64,000 nucleotides of DNA from Paenibacillus cymbidii (GCF_004764705.1 NZ_SHLX01000016.1:124001-188000); one strand, 5' to 3'. Positions 1 to 8,204 are shown, numbered from the stretch's first letter. Numbers and translations: made by a program. The notes: generated by a model from the letters alone, not told the origin.

Positions 1-17
1 TCGCAGTAAGCCGAAGG

Positions 18-36
18 GGCCGCAGCCGTTGCGGCC
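18..36. other. GC-rich hairpin at window edge
   Basis: A perfect 7-bp inverted repeat (GGCCGCA / TGCGGCC) with a 5-base loop. It has no T-run, so it is a weak terminator candidate for a gene lying before the window. Confidence 0.3.
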
Positions 37-61
37 TAATCCCGTTGCCATTTCACACTTT

Positions 62-79
62 ATATACTACTATGTATAT
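62..79 (+). promoter_or_regulatory. Inverted-repeat operator candidate upstream of FMN reductase
   Basis: ATATAC, six bases, GTATAT: an 18-bp inverted repeat starting 40 bp before the start codon and overlapping the likely -10 region. Azoreductase and quinone reductase genes in Firmicutes are often controlled by HxlR/MarR-type repressors (YodB, MhqR) that bind short AT-rich palindromes. The regulator here is unknown. Confidence 0.4.
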
Positions 80-101
80 TAAGTGGGAGGGGGGGTAACG
101 G

Positions 102-644
102 ATGAATGTGTTTATCCTGAACGGAAGCAATCGCCGGCATGCAACAAGCACCAAGCTGACAACCTATATCGGCAGGCTGCTTGCGGAGATGGACATCGAG
201 GTGACCGTTTTCGATCTTTACGGCAAACCGCTGCCTTTTTATAGCCCGGATGAAGATGCGGAAGATGCGAATGTGCATGAAATGCGCGAAGCGGCAGGGC
301 GAGCCGACGCGATCATACTGGCGACGCCGGACTATCACGGCAGCTTGTCCGGCGTGCTGAAGAACGCGCTCGATTTTCTCGGCAAAGACCAGTTCGATTC
401 CAAACTCGTGCTGTCGGTCAGCTCGGCGGGAGGCGCCGTCGGCACCAGCTCGCTTACTCACATGCAGGCGATCGTCCGCAACGTGCATGGCGTCAATTGC
501 CCGGAGTGGATTTCGATCGGCGCGGAGCAGCGCCGGTTCGGACCGGACGGCGAACCGGAGCAGGACAAGGTGAAGGAACGCGTGAAGCGGGTGCTTCATT
601 ATTTTGTCGGGCTGGCTCGCCAATTGCGCGGCATCGACTCGTAA
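102..644 (+). CDS. NADPH-dependent FMN reductase (flavodoxin-like)
   Basis: 180-aa cytoplasmic flavoprotein of the NADPH-dependent FMN reductase family (YhdA/azoreductase/chromate reductase type), which transfers electrons from NADPH through FMN to flavins, quinones, azo dyes or metals. The N-terminal beta strand and phosphate loop (FILNGSNRR, residues 4-12) and the conserved ATPDYHGSLSGVLKNALDF segment (residues 75-92) are both present, and the length is typical. The start follows a very G-rich ribosome binding site (GGGAGGGGGGG). It is a single gene with its own terminator and a palindromic operator candidate upstream, suggesting induction by electrophiles. The physiological substrate cannot be told from sequence. 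Confidence 0.88.
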   Translation: MNVFILNGSNRRHATSTKLTTYIGRLLAEMDIEVTVFDLYGKPLPFYSPDEDAEDANVHEMREAAGRADAIILATPDYHGSLSGVLKNALDFLGKDQFDSKLVLSVSSAGGAVGTSSLTHMQAIVRNVHGVNCPEWISIGAEQRRFGPDGEPEQDKVKERVKRVLHYFVGLARQLRGIDS

Positions 645-671
645 CCGTCCTGATACAAGCCATCAGCGAAG

Positions 672-698
672 GCCATCCCGGCGGGATGGCTTTTGTTG
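672..698 (+). terminator. Intrinsic terminator of FMN reductase gene
   Basis: Stem GCCATCCC / GGGATGGC with a 3-base loop, followed by TTTTGTTGT. Confidence 0.75.
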
Positions 699-817
699 TC
701 ATTGTTGAAAGCGGGGGAATACGGCGTTTATTTGCGTTCGATGTTTGCATTTGCCGTATATTGAACATCCTAAGCGGGAGCAACGCAACTTTTTCCAGCG
801 GAAGGATGAGCATATCG

Positions 818-1396
818 ATGCGCAACTCGAACAAATGGCTCGCCGCCATCTGCTTCGCGGCGCTGGCCGGCTGCAGCAGCACGACGGGGGCGAGCGTCAT
901 GACCGGCGGTCACGACGGGCACGGCCAGCATGCCGAACCGGCTGCGCCGCTCGCGGCAAAAGCGAACATCATTAACGGCAAGGGGGAAACGATCGGGATG
1001 GCCGAGTTTGCGGAAACGCCGGCCGGCGTGCAGATTCGCCTGCAAGTATCCGGATTGACACCGGGCATTCACGGCTTCCACATTCACGCGAAAGGGAAGT
1101 GCGACATTCCGGACTTTAAAACGGCCGGAGACCACTTCAATCCGCAGATGAAAAAGCACGGTTTCCACAACCCGCAAGGGCCGCATGCCGGCGACTTGCC
1201 GAACATCAACGTCGGCAGCGACGGCAAAGCGACGGCGGAGGCGATCGACAAGCGCGTCACCCTCGTAAGGGGCAAACCGAACTCGCTGTTGAACTCGGAA
1301 GGGACCTCGCTCGTCATCCACGCCGACCCCGACGATTATCAAACTGATCCAGCCGGCAACTCCGGCGCGCGTGTCGCCTGCGGCGTTATCGGTTAA
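818..1396 (+). CDS. sodC: Cu/Zn superoxide dismutase, lipoprotein
   Basis: 192-aa secreted superoxide dismutase of the Cu/Zn family, converting superoxide to H2O2 and O2 outside the membrane. The lipoprotein signal ends in lipobox LAGC with Cys19 as the lipidation site, after which a His-rich stretch (HDGHGQH) precedes the domain. The domain carries GFHIHAKGKC (residues 86-95), the metal-site region GDHFNPQMKKHG and the C-terminal GNSGARVACGVIG. Cys95 and Cys188 are the expected disulfide pair. The ATG at 818 has GGAAGG 12 bases upstream; an in-frame ATG at 806 touches the same GGAAGG and is less likely. B. subtilis YojM is the family model in Firmicutes, where catalytic activity is uncertain because metal ligands vary. 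Confidence 0.88.
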   Translation: MRNSNKWLAAICFAALAGCSSTTGASVMTGGHDGHGQHAEPAAPLAAKANIINGKGETIGMAEFAETPAGVQIRLQVSGLTPGIHGFHIHAKGKCDIPDFKTAGDHFNPQMKKHGFHNPQGPHAGDLPNINVGSDGKATAEAIDKRVTLVRGKPNSLLNSEGTSLVIHADPDDYQTDPAGNSGARVACGVIG

Positions 1397-1416
1397 GGGA
1401 AGTTTCGGCGGCTTGC

Positions 1417-1446
1417 AAAAAACCGCGCCTCGCAGGCGCGGTTTTT
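1417..1446. terminator. Bidirectional intrinsic terminator
   Basis: AAAACCGCGCCT / AGGCGCGGTTTTT hairpin between convergent genes, with A-run and T-run flanks so it can act on both strands. Confidence 0.85.
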
Positions 1447-1451
1447 GCCGT

Positions 1452-2624
1452 TCATTTGTAATTGACGCCCGGCGTGTACGAATTGCCCGCATCCCAGAGC
1501 AGAAATTCCTGGATTCCATTGTCCTTGAGCGCACGAATTTGCTCTTCGACTTCGTGTTTGCCGTAAGCGATATGGCCGGGCACCCAGGTGGCGGTAAAAT
1601 CCTGGATCCATGGCCGCACAACCGGCTTGATGTCTTCGATCGGCTTCATCTTGTTTAGCGTGTCGATGGCCGCGCCGTTGATGGTGGCGTAAGGAGCGGC
1701 ATCGGGCACTTTCTGCTTGAACCAGCCGGTATCGTAATGGCTCGGATAAATCATCGGGCAGATGACGTCGGTATTTTCCGCGATTTTGTTAAAATCTTGC
1801 CCGATGCCTTCCGCGGCCGGTACGGAGGCGGCATAGCCGAAAATATCGACCGATACGCGCACCCCGAGCGGCGTCAGCTGCTCACGCGCATATTTGACGA
1901 AGGAGGCGACGGCATCGATGCGAGACCGTTCATCCTTCGTGTACTTGAGTTTGTCGGCGCGCGTCTCGAAGCCTTCGGGGAAACGTACGTAATCGAACTG
2001 GATTTCCTTGAAGCCGGCTTTGGCCGCTTCCTTGGCTACCGCAATGTTGTAATCCCATATTTCCTTGCTGTACGGATTGACGAAGCTGTCCTTTTTGCTG
2101 TTGGTCCAGACGGAGCCGTCCGGGTTTACAAAAGACAAGTCCGGCCGCTTGCCCGCCAGCACCGTATCCTTGAACACGACGATCCGCGCGATCGGGTACA
2201 CCTGATGTTCGTTCATGGCGGCCATCATTTTGCCGATGTCGGGGATCAGCTTCTCCGTTGTGCCCATCGCTTCCAACTCGGGATTGCCCGTTCTGTAAGT
2301 AATGTACCCGCGATCGTCCTTGATGTCGACGACCATGGCGTTCAGATCGGTATCGTCGAGCAGCTTCAGCAGCGTATTGAAACGGCTGCCGCCGGCGCTG
2401 TAAGCGGTGGCGTATATGCCTTTGACGACCGGCGCGTCCTTCTGCGGGTCGACTTTGTTGATCGGCCGCAGCGGGTCGGGCGTCGCTCCGGGCGCCATCT
2501 GCGACACGATCGGCGGCTTGTTCGCTTCCTCGGCAGCCAGTACAAGTTGATCGAGGGTCAAATCGGGGTGGGCGCCGGTCAAATTCCCCCAAATCATCAT
2601 AAGCAGTGCAAGCAACATTTCCAT
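1452..2624 (-). CDS. Putative glycoside hydrolase (DUF4015 family)
   Basis: 390-aa protein of the DUF4015 'putative glycoside hydrolase' family, a TIM-barrel related to GH13-type enzymes. Visible family landmarks are VKGIYATAYSAG, MVVDIKDDRGYITY, IQFDYVRFPEGFE, VSVDIFGYA, ICPMIYPSHY and the C-terminal FLLWDAGNSYTPGV. The short hydrophobic N-terminus (MEMLLALLMMIWG) suggests export or membrane anchoring. The start at 2624 has AAAGGAAG 12 bases upstream; an in-frame ATG at 2678 has no ribosome binding site. The substrate is not established for this family, and cell-wall or exopolysaccharide glycans are only a guess. It ends against the shared terminator at 1417-1446. Confidence 0.82.
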   Translation of the reverse strand: MEMLLALLMMIWGNLTGAHPDLTLDQLVLAAEEANKPPIVSQMAPGATPDPLRPINKVDPQKDAPVVKGIYATAYSAGGSRFNTLLKLLDDTDLNAMVVDIKDDRGYITYRTGNPELEAMGTTEKLIPDIGKMMAAMNEHQVYPIARIVVFKDTVLAGKRPDLSFVNPDGSVWTNSKKDSFVNPYSKEIWDYNIAVAKEAAKAGFKEIQFDYVRFPEGFETRADKLKYTKDERSRIDAVASFVKYAREQLTPLGVRVSVDIFGYAASVPAAEGIGQDFNKIAENTDVICPMIYPSHYDTGWFKQKVPDAAPYATINGAAIDTLNKMKPIEDIKPVVRPWIQDFTATWVPGHIAYGKHEVEEQIRALKDNGIQEFLLWDAGNSYTPGVNYK

Positions 2625-2839
2625 GGTGTCCGGCCGCTTCCTTTCGAGTGCTATGATTGCTGTGCTTTCAAATTGCATCGATCAATAAATTTTATTATAG
2701 TGCAAGGGTCCCGTCAGGCACAGAGGAAATTTGACGCATTTTGTCGGCTGCTGCCATCTTCTATTTTGCTGCGAGATGCGTTAGGATAGAACGTATTGGC
2801 AAAGGCATGTCTACTTTTCAGAAAAGCAGGGCGTCATCG

Positions 2840-4021
2840 ATGAACCGACCGATTGTTTTAGCCAGCGGACTCAATTTTACTTATTACACCACGACGGCCG
2901 TTTTGACACCGCTGCTGCCGCTTTATTTGGCCGCGGAAGGGTACTCGAAGGCCGAAATCGGCCTGTTTATGATGGTCGGCCCGTTCGTGGCCGTTTTTGC
3001 CCAGCCGATCTGGGGGTTTCTGAGCGACCGGTTTCATACGACGAAACGGATTATTTATTTGCTGTGGCTGCTTACGGTAGCGTCCAGTGTCGGTCTGTTT
3101 ACGACGCACAGTTTTTCGCTGACGTTCACTTTCATGCTGCTGCTCTATTTCTTCATGCTTCCGTCAACGCCGCTGCTTGACAGCATGTCGATCAAGATCG
3201 GTCAGCAAGCGGGAGTTTCCTACGGTTCGATCCGGTTGTGGGGATCGGTCGGCTTCAGCACGTTCGCCATTGTCGCGGGCCTGCTGCTGCCGCTGTTCGG
3301 CGGCATTACGCACATTGGCTGGATGTATTGGATCATCTGGCTGGTGCCGCTGTCGCTGCTCGCTTTTCAACGCGACGAACAGAGGGTGGCGGGCCGCAAG
3401 CCGATCACGTTCCGTTCGATGAACGCGCTGCTTCGCGACCGCCGGTTCGTCTGGTTTCTTGCGATGGTGTTCCTGCTCTCCGTCCCGCACCGGATGAACG
3501 ATGCGCAATTCGGGCTGTTCATCACCGATCTTGGCGCAAGCCCGTGGATGGTGTCGCTCGGCTGGTCGCTTGCGGCGATGAGCGAAGTGCCGACGTTTGC
3601 GCTGCTGAGCCGTTTTATTCAGCGGTTCCACGAGCTGCCGCTGCTCGGCATTGTGTCCGGCTTGTTCACCATGCGCTGGATTTTGTACGCGTTGATTGAC
3701 GATCCGTGGGTGCTCATGTTCGCGATGACGCTGCATGCGGTGACGTATGCCGCGTTCTGGATCATCGCCGTGCAGTATGTGATGCGGCTTGTGCCCGCGG
3801 ATATGGGGTCTTCCGGGCAATCGCTGCTGTCGGCCAGCTTCATCGGACTGGCGGGCATCACGGGTGGTTTCCTCGGAGGATGGATGCAGCAAACGTTCGG
3901 CGGCGGATCGATGTACGGTTATGGCGCCATATTGTCCGGGTTGGCGATGCTGCTTTTCTTTGCGACACATGCCCGCATGCGCCGGAAGGAAGCCAGGCAG
4001 GCTAGCTCGGCCGCCCTGTAG
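2840..4021 (+). CDS. MFS transporter (YwbF/HcaT-like, MFS_1_like)
   Basis: About 393-aa integral membrane transporter with 12 predicted helices, of the MFS_1_like group that includes B. subtilis YwbF and E. coli HcaT/LacY-like symporters. Family features are the N-terminal NFTYYTTTAVLTPLLPLYL helix, loop 2-3 motif GFLSDRF (around residues 62-68), the helix-5 segment YGSIRLWGSVGF, and the DLGASPWMVSLGWSLAA segment in the second half. The start at 2840 follows GCAGGG with 8 bases spacing; an in-frame ATG at 2807 is an alternative adding 11 residues. Substrate unknown. It is monocistronic with a strong terminator after it. Confidence 0.85.
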   Translation: MNRPIVLASGLNFTYYTTTAVLTPLLPLYLAAEGYSKAEIGLFMMVGPFVAVFAQPIWGFLSDRFHTTKRIIYLLWLLTVASSVGLFTTHSFSLTFTFMLLLYFFMLPSTPLLDSMSIKIGQQAGVSYGSIRLWGSVGFSTFAIVAGLLLPLFGGITHIGWMYWIIWLVPLSLLAFQRDEQRVAGRKPITFRSMNALLRDRRFVWFLAMVFLLSVPHRMNDAQFGLFITDLGASPWMVSLGWSLAAMSEVPTFALLSRFIQRFHELPLLGIVSGLFTMRWILYALIDDPWVLMFAMTLHAVTYAAFWIIAVQYVMRLVPADMGSSGQSLLSASFIGLAGITGGFLGGWMQQTFGGGSMYGYGAILSGLAMLLFFATHARMRRKEARQASSAAL

Positions 4022-4030
4022 CGAACGCAA

Positions 4031-4060
4031 AAACAACCCCCGCCATGGCGGGGGTTGTTG
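4031..4060. terminator. Bidirectional intrinsic terminator
   Basis: AAACAACCCCCGCC / GGCGGGGGTTGTT, a 13-bp near-perfect stem between convergent genes. Confidence 0.8.
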
Positions 4061-4081
4061 TGACCGGCTTGTGGTTCACTT

Positions 4082-4276
4082 TCAGTGAATCAAGTCGTCT
4101 TTCTGGTGCTCGGAAATGCTGAATTGTACGATTTCGACGGCGTCTTCGACGTCAAGCGCGGCGATGCCGTTGACGAGGACGATGTCTGTTTCAAGCTCGG
4201 TACGTGTCAAAAAGGGGTATAAATCCGGTGTCAATTTCATCACAATGCTGGACAGCTTTACCGTTTCCACAGGCAT
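4082..4276 (-). CDS. Small conserved-looking hypothetical protein, 64 aa
   Basis: A 64-aa acidic cytoplasmic protein with no recognised domain. GGAAGGGTG lies immediately before the ATG at 4276; upstream in-frame ATG codons lack such a site. A well-formed promoter-like region with TATACT and TATAAT boxes lies at about 4360-4400 on the same strand, and the gene ends against the terminator at 4031-4060, which supports it being real. The sequence reads as alternating beta strands and short helices with several Val/Ile-Asp patches (DIVLVNGIAALDVEDAVEIV). Function unknown. Confidence 0.6.
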   Translation of the reverse strand: MPVETVKLSSIVMKLTPDLYPFLTRTELETDIVLVNGIAALDVEDAVEIVQFSISEHQKDDLIH

Positions 4277-4430
4277 CACCCTTCCAATCGAGATGTGTAA
4301 CGCGATTAGAAAAAGACTGTTGAGGAAAATGCGCAAGCCTGCATGCGAGCCCAGAAACGCTATGAAATTATACCCTTCCTTACATTAACCAGTATACCAC
4401 AATTTCAAAACGATGTGTCACGGCGGGCGA

Positions 4431-5300
4431 TTATTTTCGCTTGGTGAACGATCCGGAGCGGGAGCTGGTGCTCGGTTTCGTTGCCGTTGCCGGTTTCTTG
4501 ACGCTGGAGCCGTCGTTCTTGCGCACGCTTGAAGAGCTGCTTGAACTTGACTTCGAGCTGCCGGAACTGCTCGTGCTGCCCGATTTGTTCGTCGTAAACG
4601 TCCCGGAGCTTCCCGTCGACGAGCCGGATGACGTGCCTGGCTTGCTCGTGCTCGTTGACGTCGAGCCGCTGGAGCCTGTTGCCGGCGGAACGGCTGCGGT
4701 GCCCGAATCGGCAGCGTCCTTGCTCTTGAATGTGCCGGTGCGGTCCGATGTGGACGGCGTGTCTTTCGCTTTGGGCGGCGTTGTCGCCTGCGTGTTGCGC
4801 GGGGCGTCGGTCGTATTGTAGCCCCCGTAGCCGGTACCGGATCCCGAGCTTCCGGAAAGGGCGTCGCCCAGACTGCCAAGCAGCGTGTTCACGAGCGATG
4901 CGGTCAAATAACCGTTCAGGAACGATGAATCGTAGTGACTCTTCGCGTAGGAAACGGAATCAATTTCGACGAGCGTGCCGCCTTCGTTTGCGGGGTCCTT
5001 CTGCACGTTGATGACTTTGTCGTCGTACAGCAGGAACATGCGGTCTTCGTTTTCCTTGCTTTTTTCCTTTGGCGTTTCCTCCGCCGCAATTTCATTTGCG
5101 ACAACAGGCACCGTTTTGCCGCTGACGGCGTACACTTTGGCATTTTCCTTGCCGGCGCCCTGCACGTCGACCAGCGGATAATGATCTTTCATGTAGCCGC
5201 TTGCGTTGCCGCTGCCGGTAAACGCAAAGAACACGATGATGGCAAAAGCGACAAGGCCGAACATGATTAGCCAGCCGGAATATTTACGGAAACGATCCAA
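4431..5300 (-). CDS. DUF4247 domain protein with Ser-rich tail
   Basis: 289-aa protein with one N-terminal membrane helix (WLIMFGLVAFAIIVFFAF, residues 10-27) and a DUF4247 domain up to about residue 145, followed by a Gly/Ser/Thr/Lys-rich, probably disordered tail ending in basic residues. The start is a TTG at 5300, chosen because the near-perfect AGGAGGTGACC stands 5-7 bases upstream. It follows the DUF4178 gene by 69 bp in the same direction, and the pairing of these two families recurs in Bacillales, so they probably act together at the membrane. Biochemical role unknown. Confidence 0.8.
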   Translation of the reverse strand: MDRFRKYSGWLIMFGLVAFAIIVFFAFTGSGNASGYMKDHYPLVDVQGAGKENAKVYAVSGKTVPVVANEIAAEETPKEKSKENEDRMFLLYDDKVINVQKDPANEGGTLVEIDSVSYAKSHYDSSFLNGYLTASLVNTLLGSLGDALSGSSGSGTGYGGYNTTDAPRNTQATTPPKAKDTPSTSDRTGTFKSKDAADSGTAAVPPATGSSGSTSTSTSKPGTSSGSSTGSSGTFTTNKSGSTSSSGSSKSSSSSSSSVRKNDGSSVKKPATATKPSTSSRSGSFTKRK

Positions 5301-5369
5301 TGCCGGTCACCTCCTGCTGATGAAGCCCGTCTTCCCGCGCGGGCAGCCGCCTGGGGGCGGCCATGGCCG

Positions 5370-5903
5370 TCAGTGGGCCGATTTGAGCCATTTCACTTCC
5401 GCTGCCGGTGTCCGTTCTCCTTGCAAGGCGATGAACTTGCCGTCCTGCCATTGCAGGAAGAAGTAGCGATCCCTGGAAGAAAAATAGCGCCACACAAGCA
5501 CTTCGTCGCCGCTGCGGAAATCGGTATTGCCTTCCGAGCGAGCCATGTCGCTGCGATGGCTTTCGAGGTCGTAGCTCACTTCGCCGTCGACGTCGAGCCG
5601 GGTAGGCACATCGTTCGGGTTGTCGAGCGCGCCTTCGATGAATTCGCAAAGAAAACATTCGTACTGCCGGCCTTTCTCTACCACCAGGCAGGAAATGTTG
5701 CGTCCGCTCTGCAGATAGTAAGCGAACCGATGAGGCGCATAACCGCGGTCGAAATAAGCGACTTTGCCCGAGACGACGTATTCTTCCAGATCGACCGTTA
5801 CGATATCGCCGACCTTGGCATCTTCGAAAGGATTGACGGACGGCAGCGGCTGCTGCTCCTTGTTGCTTCTGATGATAGATCCGATGCGTTTGAAAATCGA
5901 CAT
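5370..5903 (-). CDS. DUF4178 domain protein
   Basis: 177-aa protein consisting mostly of a DUF4178 beta-rich domain (KVGDIVTVDLEEYVVSGKV at residues 30-48, then YECFLCEF and VLVWRYFSSRDRYFFLQW). No signal peptide or membrane segment. The ATG at 5903 is preceded by AAAGGAG with 10 bases spacing. First gene of the DUF4178-DUF4247 pair. In other Bacillales the pair often lies with DUF350 membrane proteins and spermidine synthase-like genes, which are absent here. Function unknown; envelope stress or membrane association is inferred only from its partner and a possible ECF-type promoter upstream. Confidence 0.8.
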   Translation of the reverse strand: MSIFKRIGSIIRSNKEQQPLPSVNPFEDAKVGDIVTVDLEEYVVSGKVAYFDRGYAPHRFAYYLQSGRNISCLVVEKGRQYECFLCEFIEGALDNPNDVPTRLDVDGEVSYDLESHRSDMARSEGNTDFRSGDEVLVWRYFSSRDRYFFLQWQDGKFIALQGERTPAAEVKWLKSAH

Positions 5904-5949
5904 GATTCCAGCGCTCCTTTGCGGTTCACACGATAACTGTACCTTACCT

Positions 5950-5976
5950 TACGTTTTGTGTCGACGGCAAGTTTCG
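5950..5976 (-). promoter_or_regulatory. Possible ECF sigma-type promoter for DUF4178-DUF4247
   Basis: On the minus strand, CGAAAC (5976-5971), 17 bases, then CGTA (5953-5950). This resembles the sigma-W class (TGAAAC, 16-17, CGTA) with one mismatch in the -35. A TTGACA also lies 15 bases further upstream but without a good -10 at the right distance. Confidence 0.35.
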
Positions 5977-6040
5977 CCCTCTGAAAATTTGTCAACTTTT
6001 TCTGCAAACAGGCTGGCTTTTTTTATTTGTTTCGTGGTAT

Positions 6041-6221
6041 TATAATATAGATGTTCTTAAGGACGGCGGTATTTTCCTGCTGGTTAGGAAAATACTTTTT
6101 TGTTGTGTATCGGCAGTACGCTCAGATGAGGATACTAAGAAGCATTCGGGACAAGTCGTGCTTAAGAGACAAAGAAAAGAAAGGCGAAAGCCTTTCGAAT
6201 AAGGATAAGGAGAATGAACGA
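6041..6221 (+). promoter_or_regulatory. cshA promoter and structured leader with internal terminator
   Basis: TATAAT at 6041-6046 marks the likely -10. The leader of about 170 nt holds three hairpins. The first (6069-6101) is a textbook intrinsic terminator: GTATTTTCCT / AGGAAAATAC, a 10-bp perfect stem with 7-nt loop, followed by six T. The second pairs AAGCA with TGCTT around 6133-6163. The third is AAAGGC-GAAA-GCCTTT near 6180-6195, just before the AAGGAG ribosome binding site. A terminator inside the leader suggests transcription attenuation of the helicase gene. Confidence 0.6.
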
Positions 6222-7838
6222 TTGAAAACTTTTAACGAATTCGGCCTGGAGCCGAAGGTACTCCGCGCCATTACGGAAATGGGCTTTGAGGAAGCGACGC
6301 CGATCCAGGAGAAAACGATTCCGCTCGCGATGGAAGGTCGCGATTTGATCGGGCAGGCGCAAACGGGTACCGGCAAGACGGCAGCGTTCGGCGTGCCGCT
6401 TATTCATAAAATCGAAGTGCAGGAAGACCGGATTGTCGCGCTGATTATGTGCCCGACGCGGGAGCTTGCGATTCAGGTTGCGGAAGAAATCGAGAAACTC
6501 GGCCGGTTCAAAGGCATCCGTTCGCTGCCGATCTACGGCGGTCAGGACATTGTCAAACAGATCCGCGCGCTGAAGAAACGCCCGCAAATCATTATCGGCA
6601 CGCCGGGACGGCTGCTCGACCACATCAACCGCAAAACGATCAAACTCGACGATGTGCAAACGGTCGTTCTTGACGAAGCGGACGAAATGCTCGATATGGG
6701 CTTCATGGAAGACATCCAGTCGATTCTGAGCCTCGTGCCGGAAGAACGCCACACCATGCTGTTCTCGGCAACGATGCCGATCAACATCCAGAAGCTCGCC
6801 CAGCAGTTCCTGCGCGAACCTGAGCACGTATCGGTCATTCCGAAGCAAGTCAGTGCGCCGCTGATCGAGCAATTCTACATCGAATTGCAAGAGAAGCAGA
6901 AGTTCGAAGTATTGTGCCGCCTGATTGATATGGAAGCGCCCGATCTGGCGATCATTTTCGGCCGCACGAAGCGCCGCGTCGACGAGTTGGCCGAAGCGCT
7001 GCAGAAGCGCGGTTATTCCGCGGAAGGCTTGCACGGCGATCTGTCGCAGAACCAGCGCGACGCCGTCATGCGCAAGTTCCGCGACAACAGCATCGATGTG
7101 CTCGTCGCTACCGACGTAGCGGCTCGCGGTCTTGACGTCTCCGGCGTCACGCACGTCGTCAACTTCGACTTGCCGCAAGATCCGGAAAGCTACGTGCATC
7201 GCATCGGCCGTACGGGCCGCGCCGGCAAGGAAGGCACGTCGTGGACGTTCGTCACGCCGCGCGAAATCGACCATCTGCATTTCATCGAGAAGATCACGCG
7301 CCATCGCATCGCGCGCAAACCGCTGCCTAGCTTGGCGGAAGCGATCGAAGGCAAGCAGAAGATGACGGCGGAACGCATCATCAACGTGCTGCAGAACGAA
7401 GAAAGCCAGGAATTCAAGGCAGTAGCCATCCAGATGCTGGAGCAATACGATTCCGTCAACTTGCTCGCGGCGGCGATAAAGCTGCTGACCGGCGACAAGA
7501 AGGATGTTCAGATTGAATTGACGCCGGAGGATCCGATCCGCGCGAAGAAGCGCCGTCCGGATGTACGTTCGAACGGGCGCCGTCCGAACTCGAGTTCGGG
7601 CTACGGCAGCCGCGACAGCCGGCCGCGCAGCGGCGGTTACGGCAGCGGAAGCGGAAGCGGCGGCGGTTACGGCAGCCGCGATTCGCGACCGCGTCAAGGC
7701 AGCCGCGACGGCGGTTGGGACAATAACCGCGGCGGTGGCGGCGGTTACGGCAGCCGCGGCGAGCGCAGCTACCGCAGCGAAGGCTCGAAGCAGGGCGACG
7801 GCTCGCGCGGCGGCCGCGAAGATTTCGCCAACCGGTAA
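6222..7838 (+). CDS. cshA: DEAD-box ATP-dependent RNA helicase CshA
   Basis: 538-aa RNA helicase of the CshA/DeaD type, used in RNA turnover, ribosome assembly and cold adaptation. Motifs in order are the Q-motif FNEFGLEPKV...TPIQEKTIP, Walker A AQTGTGKT, PTRELA, VLDEADEML, FSAT, the helicase C motifs, ARGLDVSGVTHV and HRIGRTGRAG. A basic DbpA-like linker is followed by an RGG/GYGSR-rich tail of about 80 residues, which binds RNA nonspecifically in related proteins. The start is TTG at 6222, 9 bases after AAGGAG; the nearest ATG is out of frame. It is monocistronic and its long leader carries a terminator hairpin. Confidence 0.93.
   Translation: MKTFNEFGLEPKVLRAITEMGFEEATPIQEKTIPLAMEGRDLIGQAQTGTGKTAAFGVPLIHKIEVQEDRIVALIMCPTRELAIQVAEEIEKLGRFKGIRSLPIYGGQDIVKQIRALKKRPQIIIGTPGRLLDHINRKTIKLDDVQTVVLDEADEMLDMGFMEDIQSILSLVPEERHTMLFSATMPINIQKLAQQFLREPEHVSVIPKQVSAPLIEQFYIELQEKQKFEVLCRLIDMEAPDLAIIFGRTKRRVDELAEALQKRGYSAEGLHGDLSQNQRDAVMRKFRDNSIDVLVATDVAARGLDVSGVTHVVNFDLPQDPESYVHRIGRTGRAGKEGTSWTFVTPREIDHLHFIEKITRHRIARKPLPSLAEAIEGKQKMTAERIINVLQNEESQEFKAVAIQMLEQYDSVNLLAAAIKLLTGDKKDVQIELTPEDPIRAKKRRPDVRSNGRRPNSSSGYGSRDSRPRSGGYGSGSGSGGGYGSRDSRPRQGSRDGGWDNNRGGGGGYGSRGERSYRSEGSKQGDGSRGGREDFANR
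7597..7775 (+). repeat. Repeats encoding GYGSR tail of CshA
   Basis: Degenerate repeats of a GGTTACGGCAGCCGC unit encode the GGYGSR(D/G) tail of the helicase. Such tracts vary in copy number between strains. Confidence 0.7.
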
Positions 7839-7858
7839 GTCGTTAGGGCGCAAAAGTG

Positions 7859-7892
7859 AAAAACCGGGCAGCTCGCGCTGTCCGGTTTTTTC
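7859..7892 (+). terminator. cshA intrinsic terminator
   Basis: AAACCGG / CCGGTTTTTT hairpin just after the cshA stop codon. Confidence 0.8.
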
Positions 7893-7941
7893 TTGCGTGG
7901 CGGCGAGCGTGCATATTATTGGTAGCGGTTCGCGTCTGCTG

Positions 7942-7959
7942 GTTATCCCGTTGGCTCAG
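7942..7959 (+). repeat. 18-bp intergenic repeat, copy A
   Basis: GTTATCCCGTTGGCTCAG, identical to copy B at 8028-8045; TCTG precedes the core in both copies. Confidence 0.65.
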
Positions 7960-8027
7960 ACTGGTGGGTCGGCTGAGTCTGCGCGGGGGAGGGGCGAGTG
8001 GAGGTCGGCGTCGGTTCGTGTCTGTTC

Positions 8028-8045
8028 GTTATCCCGTTGGCTCAG
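8028..8045 (+). repeat. 18-bp intergenic repeat, copy B
   Basis: Identical 18-bp core to copy A, 86 bp downstream, preceded by TCTGTTC where copy A has TCTGCTG. Confidence 0.65.
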
Positions 8046-8069
8046 TTGGCGTTTGTATGGATCGAGTGC

Positions 8070-8118
8070 AAAGTGTAGCCTGAATGATGTCACTGCATCA
8101 TAAGGGGGCACTTTTTTT
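8070..8118 (+). terminator. Terminator-like hairpin in the intergenic region
   Basis: AAAGTG pairs with CACTTT, enclosing an inner ATGATG / CATCAT hairpin, and is followed by a T-run. No gene precedes it directly, so it may end an unrecognised small RNA or back up the cshA terminator. Confidence 0.5.
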
Positions 8119-8204
8119 CAATGGGAGATAAAAGTTGTTGATGTTGAGATTGAGTCGAGGGGATTCGGCAGAAAGGAGGCTAGGAGAGGACAACCCGGTT
8201 CCAG

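Noticed and set aside
7597..7775. Repeats near the end of cshA considered as a possible CRISPR-like array
   Set aside because: The repeats are in frame, code for GYGSR/RGG tail residues and are degenerate without regular spacers.
6162..7853. Long open frame antisense to the helicase gene
   Set aside because: It mirrors the GC-rich codon pattern of cshA, has an Arg/Ala-rich composition without domains, and lacks a ribosome binding site. Similar long antisense frames opposite the YhgE gene, xylB, cimA, the CHASE2 cyclase and the NHL gene were rejected for the same reason.
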